From Clostridiales bacterium (GTDB lineage: Bacteria; Bacillota; Clostridia; Saccharofermentanales; Saccharofermentanaceae), in NCBI GenBank assembly GCA_017509205.1, contig JAFWQF010000011.1:1-33313 (forward strand): a stretch of 33,313 nucleotides of DNA, read 5' to 3'. The notes beneath the pieces were generated by a model. It worked only from the letters and a program-made list of their open reading frames with translations, did not search any database and was not told where the DNA came from. Of this stretch, positions 8,618 through 16,136 are shown in pieces (the stretch's first letter is position 1; each line of letters opens with the position of its first letter). Both the position numbers and the translations under genes were made by a program.

Positions 8618-9355
8618 CTAATTTGCGGCGGTTATAGCAGCACCGATTGCCGAAAGGTAGATCGAATTATCAGGAATGGTAACAGGAACACCGAAAACTG
8701 CTGACGCATAGCGCTCTATTCCCTTTATCTGCGTAAGTCCGCCGGTGAAAAGGAGTTTATCGAGCCTTACCTTGCCTATCAGAGCCTTGGATTGGATAAG
8801 GATCTGCCAGATAACGGCTCTCATTATCTCTTCAGGCTGGCAGTTATCAGCAAGCAGCTCAGTGATCTCGGACTGCGCGAACACCGCGCATGTTGAAGAA
8901 AGCTTTGCACCCGGCTGGTCACCGTCACCCAAAGATATCTCACTGAAATCCATCTGAAGCAGATTAAGTGAATTGACTACGAACATTCCGCATCCTGCAG
9001 CGCACTTATCGTTTACGAAAAACTCTTTGAGCTTTCCGTTTTCGCATACTATTATCTTTGTATCCTGGCCTCCGATGTCGAGAACGACGTTATGGTCAGG
9101 CGCTGTCATTCCCGCGCCCGCAGCAAGCGCCACGAGCTCTGATATGGTCTTCCCCGAACCGGCATTATGCCTGCCGTATCCGCAGGTAACCATTGATGCA
9201 CCCGGATAAAGCGTTTCAAGCTCAGCAGTCTTCTTATCGAAATAATCCTTCTGCCTTACCGGAGTCCTTTCAGAAGACAGGCTTAAGATCTTACCGCCTT
9301 CCATGACGCAGTATTTGGTATAGGTCGATCCGATGTCTATGCCAACAGAACTCAA
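8618..9355 (-). CDS. 2-hydroxyacyl-CoA dehydratase activator (BadF/BadG/BcrA/BcrD ATPase, HgdC-like)
   Basis: A 245-residue ASKHA-fold ATPase that drives single electrons into a dehydratase from a [4Fe-4S] cluster shared by a homodimer. The phosphate loop is VGIDIGSTYTKY at the N-terminus, and LDIGGQDTK is the second phosphate motif (about residues 93-100). The expected cluster cysteines are C118 in NDKCAAGCG and C156 in SSTCAVFA. C122 is an extra cysteine where many homologues carry threonine. The ATG overlaps the large dehydratase subunit stop (ATGA at 9355-9352), so the two products are probably made together. Confidence 0.9.
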   Translation of the reverse strand: MSSVGIDIGSTYTKYCVMEGGKILSLSSERTPVRQKDYFDKKTAELETLYPGASMVTCGYGRHNAGSGKTISELVALAAGAGMTAPDHNVVLDIGGQDTKIIVCENGKLKEFFVNDKCAAGCGMFVVNSLNLLQMDFSEISLGDGDQPGAKLSSTCAVFAQSEITELLADNCQPEEIMRAVIWQILIQSKALIGKVRLDKLLFTGGLTQIKGIERYASAVFGVPVTIPDNSIYLSAIGAAITAAN

Positions 9356-10494
9356 CTGACGGTCTCCTTCAGTATCTCCATGAGAGCTCTTGCCCTCTCG
9401 ACGTCAAGATATTCACGGTCGATCATGTCCACCTCAAGTTCAGTCTGAGGAATGCCGACATTCTTTGCCGAAACATAATCGCACTTGCAGCTCTTGTTCC
9501 TGCATGTGACTGCACACTTTGCGCCTGAAGCTGCGACAAGCGCAGAAAGCCTTTCGGTCTTTGTCTTCTGCGAAAGGTTGAGGAACGTGTTGTTATAAGC
9601 AGAGAAAAGCTTATCCCAGACGGTATCGCCCTCATAATCAAGATTCCACCACGTAATGTAGTTTGAACCGCAGACGCGGAATCCGTCCATGACCTCGGTA
9701 AGATATCTGTCCTTGTGATACCAGAGCGGATATCCGATCCAGAACAGCGGAGTAAGCGACTTGTCGCATTCGGGATATGTCTCTATCTCATCAGCCATCA
9801 GGTTATATATGAGAGCCGTCTCTTCCTTGCAGCGAGCCGTAATCAGGAAATTGATGTTGTCGAAAAGGAGCGTCGGCGGAACTTCCCTTTCCTTAAGGCA
9901 TGCGGCTACACGCTTCCATGCGGCTACCGAAGCGATGCTGTTCTCAACCCTCTTGGCGAGTTCATTCTCATCAAGCTTATTGCCACTCAGTTCCTCCATC
10001 TTTAAGACGAAGTCTTTATGCTGCTTTTCCACATAAGCTCTTGCTATCGGATCTTCCGTGAATTCTCCCGGATAATCCAGAACGATGAGCGGAACGTTAT
10101 ATCTCTTTGCTAAGATATTCCACCATCCCGGAAGCGTATTGCACTGGTTGTTCGTAGCAATGAGCACATCAGGCTTCGGCGGAACACCCCTGGGGCCTTT
10201 GCCTGTCTCTACGCATCCTTCAAAGCAGCAGGAATAAGAACAGCAGTCACATGAAAGGAACTGTCTTGAGCTCTCTTCGAGCAGCGGCTGTTCAAGTCCG
10301 CTTGCAGCTATAACAGCCGCATAGCTTTCCGGATAGATATATTCGATATCGAGCGCGTCAAGGATCTCGATCGGTGTAAACGATGTAACCCAGGCAACCT
10401 TCTGTGAAGGCTCCCTGCCCTTTGCGTATTTCGAGAAATCTTTATAGTAGCTGCGCATCGCTCCCGCTACATGTACAAGATATGAATCAGGCAT
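9352..10494 (-). CDS. 2-hydroxyacyl-CoA dehydratase family subunit (HgdA/FldB-like), cysteine-rich
   Basis: A 380-residue protein of the 2-hydroxyacyl-CoA dehydratase / benzoyl-CoA reductase type. The segment CDCCSYSCCFEGC (C82-C94) aligns with the CSY cluster-ligand motif of the family. CRNKSCKCDY near residue 335 corresponds to the NRSCK motif, and GIPQTELEVDMID is the usual C-terminal strand. Such subunits bind a [4Fe-4S] cluster and remove water reductively from (R)-2-hydroxyacyl-CoA, in amino-acid fermentation for instance. It lies between the partner subunit (15 bases upstream) and the activator (ATGA overlap). The extra cysteines around both motifs are unusual. No CoA-transferase gene is adjacent, so the substrate is unknown. 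A double-cubane-type reductase is an alternative. Confidence 0.82.
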   Translation of the reverse strand: MPDSYLVHVAGAMRSYYKDFSKYAKGREPSQKVAWVTSFTPIEILDALDIEYIYPESYAAVIAASGLEQPLLEESSRQFLSCDCCSYSCCFEGCVETGKGPRGVPPKPDVLIATNNQCNTLPGWWNILAKRYNVPLIVLDYPGEFTEDPIARAYVEKQHKDFVLKMEELSGNKLDENELAKRVENSIASVAAWKRVAACLKEREVPPTLLFDNINFLITARCKEETALIYNLMADEIETYPECDKSLTPLFWIGYPLWYHKDRYLTEVMDGFRVCGSNYITWWNLDYEGDTVWDKLFSAYNNTFLNLSQKTKTERLSALVAASGAKCAVTCRNKSCKCDYVSAKNVGIPQTELEVDMIDREYLDVERARALMEILKETVS

Positions 10495-10509
10495 CTTTGC
10501 TCCTTCTAA

Positions 10510-11451
10510 TCAGATAATGTCGGCGAAAGCCTCGAGTGCGGCTGCTTTTCCGTTTCCGTCAGTCGAATCCGTCATCTGCACCTGAAGCACTGGTATCCCC
10601 TGCTCATCAAGTGCTTTCTTATATGCCGAGAACAGATAATCGTAAGGCTCGCAGTATTTCTGTGTCGCATAGATCACGCCCCTGCAGCCCTTCTTACGTA
10701 TCTCTTCGATGTCACTCTTTATCGTCTCATCGAAAAGATCCTGAGTCGGAGAAGGCCTCGTGCAAAGGATCTCCGATGCGATCTTCCTGTAGATGTCGGA
10801 TTCCTGAGATACAAAACCTGCACGTGATGCAAGCCTGCCGGATTCGGGTGTGTTGTCACCTATAACCTTAAGGCCAGCCTTTTCAATGGAATCGGCAAGC
10901 TCAACGCCGGAAAGGAAAGAACCGGTAAGGAACACGGGCTTGCCGGAACCGCCTGCTTCGATGCGGCTCTCATCAAACTCATAGGGAGCTGAGAGCGACG
11001 CATGTACTTCCCTGATATAAGAAGCATAAGAAATTTCGCCAAGCCTGCCGTATGCTGCTGCTATCTTTGCGTTCCTTGCAGAGATAACCGCATCACGCGC
11101 CTTGATCTCATCCTCGCTGATGCTTACGGAATAATGCTTCTCGATCTTGCTCTTATAATCCTTCAGGATCTCGGCAAAATAAGCAACGGAATCAGCATTC
11201 CTTACCGCGGGGACAGGCATAGAATAAATGAACTTGCCCGTATCATCGATATAGCTTCCGATCGAACGGCTGCTGTCACAGCTTTTCGGGAACACGGCGC
11301 CGTCAATGGAGTCGTCTTCCCTGACCTGTGCAATAAAATCAGCAGCATAGCCGCAGTAATGAGACAGCCTTTCGCTGCCGTCAAATCCGGTGAACCTCAC
11401 CGTATCGCATATCTGCTCCGGCACGAACCCGGACATTGAAAGTATCTTCAT
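10510..11451 (-). CDS. 2-hydroxyacyl-CoA dehydratase family subunit (HgdB-like)
   Basis: A 313-residue second subunit and the first gene of the cluster. FVPEQICDTVRFTG is at the N-terminus. VFPKSCDSSRSIG (about residues 54-66) is the FPxxCD motif seen in dehydratase small subunits. Near the C-terminus, YATQKYCEPYDYLF followed by GIPVLQVQMTD (about residues 265-300) matches the CDP...GIP...E-D block of the family. The subunit is short compared with HgdB and FldC (about 370-380 residues). It is transcribed from the promoter at 11484-11512 and has GAGG/AAGGA sequences before the ATG. The family call is good; the substrate is not deducible. Confidence 0.8.
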   Translation of the reverse strand: MKILSMSGFVPEQICDTVRFTGFDGSERLSHYCGYAADFIAQVREDDSIDGAVFPKSCDSSRSIGSYIDDTGKFIYSMPVPAVRNADSVAYFAEILKDYKSKIEKHYSVSISEDEIKARDAVISARNAKIAAAYGRLGEISYASYIREVHASLSAPYEFDESRIEAGGSGKPVFLTGSFLSGVELADSIEKAGLKVIGDNTPESGRLASRAGFVSQESDIYRKIASEILCTRPSPTQDLFDETIKSDIEEIRKKGCRGVIYATQKYCEPYDYLFSAYKKALDEQGIPVLQVQMTDSTDGNGKAAALEAFADII

Positions 11452-11483
11452 TTCCTCATTTTCCTTGGTTTTTCAATGTGAAC

Positions 11484-11512
11484 ATTATAAAAAACCTTCA
11501 GGTTTTGTTCAA
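11484..11512 (-). promoter_or_regulatory. Promoter of the dehydratase operon with a palindromic operator in its spacer
   Basis: Read on the minus strand, TTGAAC (11512-11507) and TATAAT (11489-11484) are 17 bases apart. The spacer holds the 16-bp dyad AAAACCTTCAGGTTTT (11491-11506), with two 7-base arms around TC. A protein bound there would sit between the -35 and -10 boxes, the classic place for repression or for a MerR-type activator. Transcription should start about 25 bases before the ATG at 11451. Confidence 0.65.
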
Positions 11513-11525
11513 TGATACCGCAAAT

Positions 11526-11614
11526 CTGCTCTATCATAGAGACGCTTTGCTGGATTTTCAGGGCAAAACAGCCCAAATTGCTCGAAAACCTGCTCTATCA
11601 CAGAGACGCTTTGC
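11526..11614. repeat. Pair of 25-bp direct repeats with internal dyads, upstream of the dehydratase promoter
   Basis: Copies at 11526-11550 and 11590-11614 differ at one base and are 39 bases apart. Each begins CTGCTCTATCA and ends GAGACGCTTTGC. Copy 1 contains the perfect dyad CTCTATCATAGAG; copy 2 has it with one mismatch. The pair is framed by TACCGCAAA (11515-11523) and its inverse TTTGCGGTA (11610-11618). Copy 1 ends 14 bases upstream of the -35 box, so binding sites for a regulator are plausible. A small intergenic repeat element is the alternative. Confidence 0.6.
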
Positions 11615-11653
11615 GGTACTTTTGACTGAGGTGCCTCCCGGATCAGAAAACAA

Positions 11654-11688
11654 ATAAAAAGGGCTGTCCCGACCGAACGAGACAGCCC
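11654..11688 (-). terminator. Intrinsic terminator after rubrerythrin
   Basis: On the minus strand an 11-bp stem (GGGCTGTCTCG with CGGGACAGCCC, one G-T pair) closes a six-base loop and is followed by TTTTTATTTG. It lies 27 bases beyond the rubrerythrin stop, so it separates this gene from the dehydratase operon. Confidence 0.85.
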
Positions 11689-11714
11689 CATTGATTCAAT
11701 ATCAGATAAGGATA

Positions 11715-12254
11715 TCAGTAATTCTCAGCGTTTACCTCGAAATAGCTCTTGGGATGAGCGCAGACGGGGCACATTTCGGGAGCCTTTGTACCAACAACGA
11801 TGTGGCCGCAGTTTCTGCATTCCCAAACCTTGACCTCACTCTTTGCGAAGACTTCCTGAGCCTCAACGTTCTTGAGAAGAGCTCTGTAGCGCTCTTCGTG
11901 ATGCTTTTCGATAGCGCCTACCATGCGGAACTTAGCTGCGAGTGCCGGGAATCCTTCTTCCTCAGCAGTCTTTGCAAAGCCTTCATACATGTCTGTCCAC
12001 TCAAAGTTCTCGCCGTCAGCTGCTGCTGCGAGGTTTGCAGCGGTATCGCCGATTCCGTCGAGTTCCTTGAACCACATCTTAGCGTGTTCCTTCTCGTTGT
12101 CAGCTGTCTTGAGGAAGAGTGCGGCAATCTGCTCGAATCCTTCCTTCTTGGCCTTGGAAGCAAAATAAGTATACTTGTTTCTTGCCTGTGATTCACCTGC
12201 GAATGCAGCCTGAAGATTCTTTTCTGTCTGTGTGCCAGCGTATTTGTTTGCCAT
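11715..12254 (-). CDS. rbr: Rubrerythrin (peroxide-reducing diiron/rubredoxin protein)
   Basis: A 179-residue cytoplasmic protein that reduces hydrogen peroxide in anaerobes. The ferritin-like diiron domain is visible in [22 protein letters not shown] and [10 protein letters not shown], which carry the two ExxH metal motifs. The C-terminal rubredoxin part has CRNCG near residue 146 and [11 protein letters not shown] near residue 161, giving the Fe(Cys)4 centre. The ribosome binding site AAGGAGG is perfect. The gene has its own promoter (12284-12312) and terminator (11654-11688), so it is monocistronic. A flavodoxin-like gene lies just upstream on the same strand. Confidence 0.95.
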   Translation of the reverse strand: MANKYAGTQTEKNLQAAFAGESQARNKYTYFASKAKKEGFEQIAALFLKTADNEKEHAKMWFKELDGIGDTAANLAAAADGENFEWTDMYEGFAKTAEEEGFPALAAKFRMVGAIEKHHEERYRALLKNVEAQEVFAKSEVKVWECRNCGHIVVGTKAPEMCPVCAHPKSYFEVNAENY

Positions 12255-12283
12255 TTTTCTTCCTCCTTGAATTGGATATTAAT

Positions 12284-12320
12284 ATTATTTTACATTGCCG
12301 TAAGCAAGTCAACAATGTAA
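12284..12320 (-). promoter_or_regulatory. Rubrerythrin promoter flanked by an 8-bp inverted repeat
   Basis: On the minus strand TTGACT (12312-12307) and AATAAT (12289-12284) have a 17-base spacing. TTACATTG (12320-12313) lies directly before the -35 box and its inverse CAATGTAA (12297-12290) directly before the -10 box. This gives an 8-bp inverted repeat with a 15-base gap, a good position for a repressor. Confidence 0.55.
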
Positions 12321-12334
12321 GCAGCGGCTAATGA

Positions 12335-12814
12335 TCACTGAAGGATTGCCGCCAACTGATCTATCTTTGAGTCAACATCAGGGTCATTTCCGGCCGCAGG
12401 GCTGTAAAAGCTTACTTCTGCAGCAAGGCTGTCGACACATGCAAGCTCCTTGATGACGTCAAAAGTCTTCTTGGGATCCTTTCCTGCCATGCACGCATAT
12501 GCCGCAACCACAGGATTCTTTACGATGATGTCCCTCATGAACGATCTTAACGGGGGCGCTATCGTTCCGTCCCAGACGGGCGTTCCGAAGACAACGGCAT
12601 CGTAAGCCTTCATGTTCATGTCAGTCTTTTCTATCTCAGGACACACCTTGAAAGCGGCGTCCTTTCCCCCGATGATGAACTTTGCAGGTCCTTTTGCGGG
12701 GTATTTCTTGACTGACCTGATCTCGAGAAGATCAGCGCCTGTCTTCTCGGCAAGCTTTTCGGCGATCATTCTCGTATTGCCTTCGAGCGAATAATAAACA
12801 ATTAACGTTTTCAT
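12335..12814 (-). CDS. Flavodoxin-like protein
   Basis: A 159-residue flavodoxin-fold protein. The FMN phosphate loop is YYSLEGNTRMIAEKLA (residues 8-23). FGTPVWDGTIAPPLRSF (about 75-91) is the second FMN loop of the flavodoxin/NAD(P)H-quinone-reductase type. Such proteins carry electrons or two-electron equivalents in the cytosol. The ribosome binding site GGAGGG stands six bases or so before the ATG, and a TATAAT -10 box (12850-12845) lies upstream without a good -35. It shares the 90-base upstream region with the divergent EamA transporter. Being next to rubrerythrin and the dehydratase genes suggests redox or oxygen defence, but this is only proximity. Confidence 0.85.
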   Translation of the reverse strand: MKTLIVYYSLEGNTRMIAEKLAEKTGADLLEIRSVKKYPAKGPAKFIIGGKDAAFKVCPEIEKTDMNMKAYDAVVFGTPVWDGTIAPPLRSFMRDIIVKNPVVAAYACMAGKDPKKTFDVIKELACVDSLAAEVSFYSPAAGNDPDVDSKIDQLAAILQ

Positions 12815-12870
12815 ACAACCCTCCGATTAATTCACACCATATTCATTATACTCCAGGTCCGGAATGCCTG

Positions 12871-12898
12871 CTGACAATTTGCCCGCGGATGATATAAT
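12871..12898 (+). promoter_or_regulatory. Promoter placing the start site at the EamA gene's ATG
   Basis: CTGACA (12871-12876) and TATAAT (12893-12898) are 16 bases apart. The expected first base of the transcript, about seven after the -10 box, is the A of the start codon at 12905. No Shine-Dalgarno sequence lies between. Confidence 0.6.
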
Positions 12899-12904
12899 AC
12901 TGCA

Positions 12905-13810
12905 ATGCGCAAAACGACACCCAAAGGAATAATACTTCTGCTGATAACCGCCATCATCTGGGGTTCTTCTTTCGTTGCCCAGGAGATCGGCATGAAGTCG
13001 ATCGACGCATTCACATTCACGGGCATCAGAACGACTCTCGGAGCACTCATTCTTCTGCCTGTCGTCCTCATCGTAAACAAGGGCTTTGACAGGAGAAAGA
13101 ACACACTTCTTGCAGGCCTCGTATTGGGCATCGTATTCTCGGTCGCTCAGAACTTCCAGCAGTTCGCATTCTATTATTCGACATCCGGCAAGATCGCGTT
13201 CATCACCGCGTTCTACATGTTCTTCGTGCCGCTCTTTTCCGTATTCCTCGGCAAAAAGATAAAGCTTCTCACGTGGCTTTCGATACTGATGGGTCTTGTA
13301 GGACTATTCTTCCTCTGCATCAACCCTTCTGACCTCACCGCCATCAACTTCGGTGACATCCTTGCGCTCATCTGCGCAGTCTTCTACGCAATCCAGATAA
13401 TGACGATCGATAAACTCGTCGAAAAGGACATCAACGGCATCCAGCTCTCATTCATGCAGTTCACCGTAGCTGCCGTAATCTCCATAGTCCTGATGTTCAC
13501 TTTCGAGCATCCTGTAATAGCAGACATAAAAACCGCAGCCCCTTCCCTTCTTTACTCGGGAATAATGAGCTGCGGCATTGCATATACTCTTCAGATCGTA
13601 GGTCAGAAGCATGCCAACCCTGTCGTTGCGTCACTCCTGATGTGCATGGAATCTGTTTTTGCCGTTATCGCGGCAGCCGTCGTTCTTCACCAGGGAATGA
13701 GCCTGAGAGAAGGTGCAGGCTGCGTGATCATGTTCGCTGCGATCATCATTTCGCAGCTTTCAGAGTCTCTTTCTCGGCGTCCTTCTGAAGATCCTTCGAC
13801 TCAGGCGTAG
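12905..13810 (+). CDS. EamA/DMT-superfamily transporter
   Basis: A 301-residue membrane protein with about ten hydrophobic helices arranged as two EamA repeats. Segment 1 starts at KGIILLLITAIIWGSSFVAQ, and the second repeat starts near GDILALICAVFYAIQIMTID. Family members export metabolites or amino acids; the substrate cannot be told. The first helix begins at residue 8, so the start cannot be moved far downstream, yet no ribosome binding site precedes the ATG and the promoter sits only seven bases away. The last 21 codons (SESLSRRPSEDPSTQA and just before) overlap the NhaC gene on the other strand and are hydrophilic, unlike the rest. Confidence 0.88.
   Translation: MRKTTPKGIILLLITAIIWGSSFVAQEIGMKSIDAFTFTGIRTTLGALILLPVVLIVNKGFDRRKNTLLAGLVLGIVFSVAQNFQQFAFYYSTSGKIAFITAFYMFFVPLFSVFLGKKIKLLTWLSILMGLVGLFFLCINPSDLTAINFGDILALICAVFYAIQIMTIDKLVEKDINGIQLSFMQFTVAAVISIVLMFTFEHPVIADIKTAAPSLLYSGIMSCGIAYTLQIVGQKHANPVVASLLMCMESVFAVIAAAVVLHQGMSLREGAGCVIMFAAIIISQLSESLSRRPSEDPSTQA
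13746..13810. other. 65-bp convergent 3' overlap of the EamA and NhaC coding regions
   Basis: The plus-strand stop TAG is at 13808-13810 and the minus-strand stop TGA at 13748-13746. Both hydrophilic tails are therefore written in the same DNA, in opposite directions, and no intergenic terminator can exist there. Confidence 0.9.
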
Positions 13811-15383
13811 GGAAAACATTCTTGAGAATGAACATGATTCCGATCATCAGCGCAAGTCCGATGAGAAGCGAGATGGTGGAATTGATCCCGTACGCAGGAA
13901 CATATATCTGAAGGATTCCCGCAACAAGATAAGCCAGGAACGAAACGCCTGCTGCAGTGAGCGCATAAGGCAGCTGCGTTGACACGTGCGCGATGTGGTT
14001 GCACTGCGCGCCTGCCGAAGACATGATCGTCGTATCAGAGATCGGTGAGCAGTGGTCGCCGCAGACAGCGCCTGCCATGCATGCCGACATGCAGATGATG
14101 GCCAGGGGACTTCCGCTTTCGAGCGGGAATGCCTTGAGCGTGATCGGGATGAGGATACCGAACGTACCCCATGAAGTACCTGTCGCAAAAGACAGACCGC
14201 ATGCGATCAGGAATATGATCGCGGGCATTGCCCAGTTAAGGCTCTTGAAGCCGTCCTGGCTTACGAAGTTTGCTACGAAGTTTGCAGCACCGAGTGAATC
14301 GGTCATGGACTTGAGTGTCCACGCAAGAGTGAGGATCGTAATGGGAGCGACCATCGCCTTGAAGCCTGTCTCAACGCAGGACATGCAGTCCTTGAATTTG
14401 AGAACTCCTCTTACGAGGTAGTAGATGACCATGAATACGATTCCGCCGAATGCACCGTAAGCAAGACCTACTGATGCGTCACTGTTTGCAAATGAATTAA
14501 CGAAAGTCTCGCCTTCAAAGAATCCGCCGGTGTAGATCATGCCGATTACGCAGAAAAGGATCAGCATCAGCACGGGCAGAACGAGATCGACGACCTTGCC
14601 GTTTCCGGCAACTTCTTGATCGATCTTTTTCTCAGTGGGTTCGATCGTGAACAGGTCGCCTTTAAGAGCGTTGAGCTCATGTCGCTTCATCGGACCGTAA
14701 TCGATCTTAAAAACAGCGAGGCATACCATCATGAGGATGGAAAGCAGAGCGTAGTAGTTATAAGGGATCGCCTTTACGAAAAGCATGAGACCGTTCGTGC
14801 CCTCAGGTGCAAAACCTGATACCGCTGCGGCCCATGAAGAGATCGGCGCGATGATGCAGATGGGAGCTGCAGTCGCATCGATGAGGTAAGCGAGCTTTGC
14901 TCTCGAGATCTTTTCCTTGTCAGTAACCGGACGCATTACCGAACCTACGGTGAGGCAGTTGAAATAGTCGTCGATGAAGATAAGGCATCCGAGAAGCGTT
15001 GTCGCGAGCATAGCGGACCTTCTTGAATGAACATGCTTTGCGGCCCATTCGCCGAATGCCGCGGAACCTCCCGCCTTGTTCATCATGGCAACTATTATTC
15101 CAAGGAAGACAAGGAATATCAGGATGCCGACATTATACGGATCTGAAAGTGATTTGATGAGTCCGTCCTTGAAGATGTGATTCATCGACAGAACGGGATT
15201 TACATAAGGACTCGTATACGAATAAGAATAGATAAGTCCGCCTACGACAACACCTGCAAACAGTGAGCTGTAGACCTCCTTTGTGATCAGGGCCAAAAGG
15301 ATCGCCACCACAGGCGGGATCAATGCCCAGAACGTCTCGTAAAGAACCGGCACATACGGTGCCACTTCAGCTTCAAAACCCAT
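13746..15383 (-). CDS. NhaC-family Na+/H+ antiporter-like transporter
   Basis: A 545-residue membrane protein with about a dozen hydrophobic segments. Features of the NhaC-type ion transporter superfamily include the HVHSRRSAMLATTLLGCLIF block, FIDDYFNCLTVG (two acidic residues inside a helix), ATGTSWGTFGILIPI and AVCGDHCSPISDTTIMSSAG. Members exchange Na+ for protons or take up metabolites. I place the start at 15383 because GGAGGGTGTGGT precedes that ATG. An upstream in-frame ATG (15413) would put the ribosome binding site inside the coding region. The 3' end runs 65 bases into the convergent EamA gene. Confidence 0.88.
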   Translation of the reverse strand: MGFEAEVAPYVPVLYETFWALIPPVVAILLALITKEVYSSLFAGVVVGGLIYSYSYTSPYVNPVLSMNHIFKDGLIKSLSDPYNVGILIFLVFLGIIVAMMNKAGGSAAFGEWAAKHVHSRRSAMLATTLLGCLIFIDDYFNCLTVGSVMRPVTDKEKISRAKLAYLIDATAAPICIIAPISSWAAAVSGFAPEGTNGLMLFVKAIPYNYYALLSILMMVCLAVFKIDYGPMKRHELNALKGDLFTIEPTEKKIDQEVAGNGKVVDLVLPVLMLILFCVIGMIYTGGFFEGETFVNSFANSDASVGLAYGAFGGIVFMVIYYLVRGVLKFKDCMSCVETGFKAMVAPITILTLAWTLKSMTDSLGAANFVANFVSQDGFKSLNWAMPAIIFLIACGLSFATGTSWGTFGILIPITLKAFPLESGSPLAIICMSACMAGAVCGDHCSPISDTTIMSSAGAQCNHIAHVSTQLPYALTAAGVSFLAYLVAGILQIYVPAYGINSTISLLIGLALMIGIMFILKNVFPTPESKDLQKDAEKETLKAAK

Positions 15384-15454
15384 ACCACACCCTCCTTTGT
15401 TGAGTTTCACCATTGCTATATTAGCACAATCACGGCATGATTAGGGATGAATAA

Positions 15455-15474
15455 CCCGGGCATTTTTGCCCGGG
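15455..15474 (-). terminator. Possible terminator hairpin after the VWA gene
   Basis: CCCGGGC (15455-15461) and GCCCGGG (15468-15474) form a 7-bp, all-GC stem around a six-base loop, in the gap between the VWA stop and the NhaC start. The minus-strand tail TTATTCAT is only weakly T-rich, so termination may be partial. Confidence 0.5.
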
Positions 15475-15488
15475 CCAGACATTCTTTT

Positions 15489-16130
15489 TTATCTTCTCTT
15501 GCTATCCCTTTCGAGTTCTTCAGCCCAGTCTGCACAGACCCCTCCTCCGCATCTCATTCCGGCAACCGCATTGCTTACCGTCTCATAAAGAAGTCCGGTA
15601 CCGAATCCGTCGCACGCATAGTTGGCACTCCTCCCTGCCTTGATGCCTATGGCCGCACCGGTTTCAACGGCATCGATATTGGCTGCAAGATAAAGAAATT
15701 CCCAGCCGTTCTTCTCGGTCTTTTTGCTGACCATCTTCTTGACCTTGTCGGAGGAATACTCCCTGCTCGCATTCTCCATTCCGTCTGTCGTGATAACGAA
15801 GACAGTATGCTCAGGGATATCCTCTTCCCTTAAATGCTTGTGAATGTTTCCGATGTACTTTACAGACTTTCCGAGAGCATCGACCAGTGCCGTGCAGCCG
15901 CCTGCGGTGTAATCTTCTTCGGTCATGGGCCTTACTTCGGAAAGCGGGACTCTGTCATAGACGACCTTCTGTCCGTTGTCGAAAAGAACACATGAGACGA
16001 TGCATTCGCCGTCCAGCTTCTTCTGCTTTTCGATCATTGCATTGAAGCCTCCGATGGTATCCTGTTCAAGGCTTGCCATGCTGCCTGACTTATCAAGGAT
16101 AAATACCAGTTCCGTAAGATTCTTTTTCAT
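15489..16130 (-). CDS. Von Willebrand factor A (VWA) domain protein
   Basis: A 213-residue cytoplasmic VWA protein without signal peptide or membrane segment. The metal-ion-dependent adhesion site is complete: DKSGSM near residue 13, the threonine in GGCTALVDAL, and TTDGME near residue 115. This resembles the TerY-type single VWA proteins that act as protein-assembly platforms, but no ter genes are nearby. The start at 16130 is chosen because GGGAGG lies eight bases upstream. An upstream ATG at 16151 would overlap that site. The leader can fold so that the site is masked (see 16137-16193). It follows the GH51 gene on the same strand by about 110 bases. The function is unknown. Confidence 0.85.
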   Translation of the reverse strand: MKKNLTELVFILDKSGSMASLEQDTIGGFNAMIEKQKKLDGECIVSCVLFDNGQKVVYDRVPLSEVRPMTEEDYTAGGCTALVDALGKSVKYIGNIHKHLREEDIPEHTVFVITTDGMENASREYSSDKVKKMVSKKTEKNGWEFLYLAANIDAVETGAAIGIKAGRSANYACDGFGTGLLYETVSNAVAGMRCGGGVCADWAEELERDSKRR

Positions 16131-16136
16131 TTTAAA

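Noticed and set aside
11531..11545. tet operator, because the repeat dyad resembles TCTATCANTGATAGA
   Set aside because: The similarity covers only a few bases, the dyad spacing differs, and no TetR-type gene is in the window.
11526..11614. Two-repeat CRISPR array
   Set aside because: Two 25-bp copies with a 39-base spacer superficially fit, but there are only two units, no cas genes and no leader. The copies hold dyads unlike common CRISPR repeats and lie in a promoter region.
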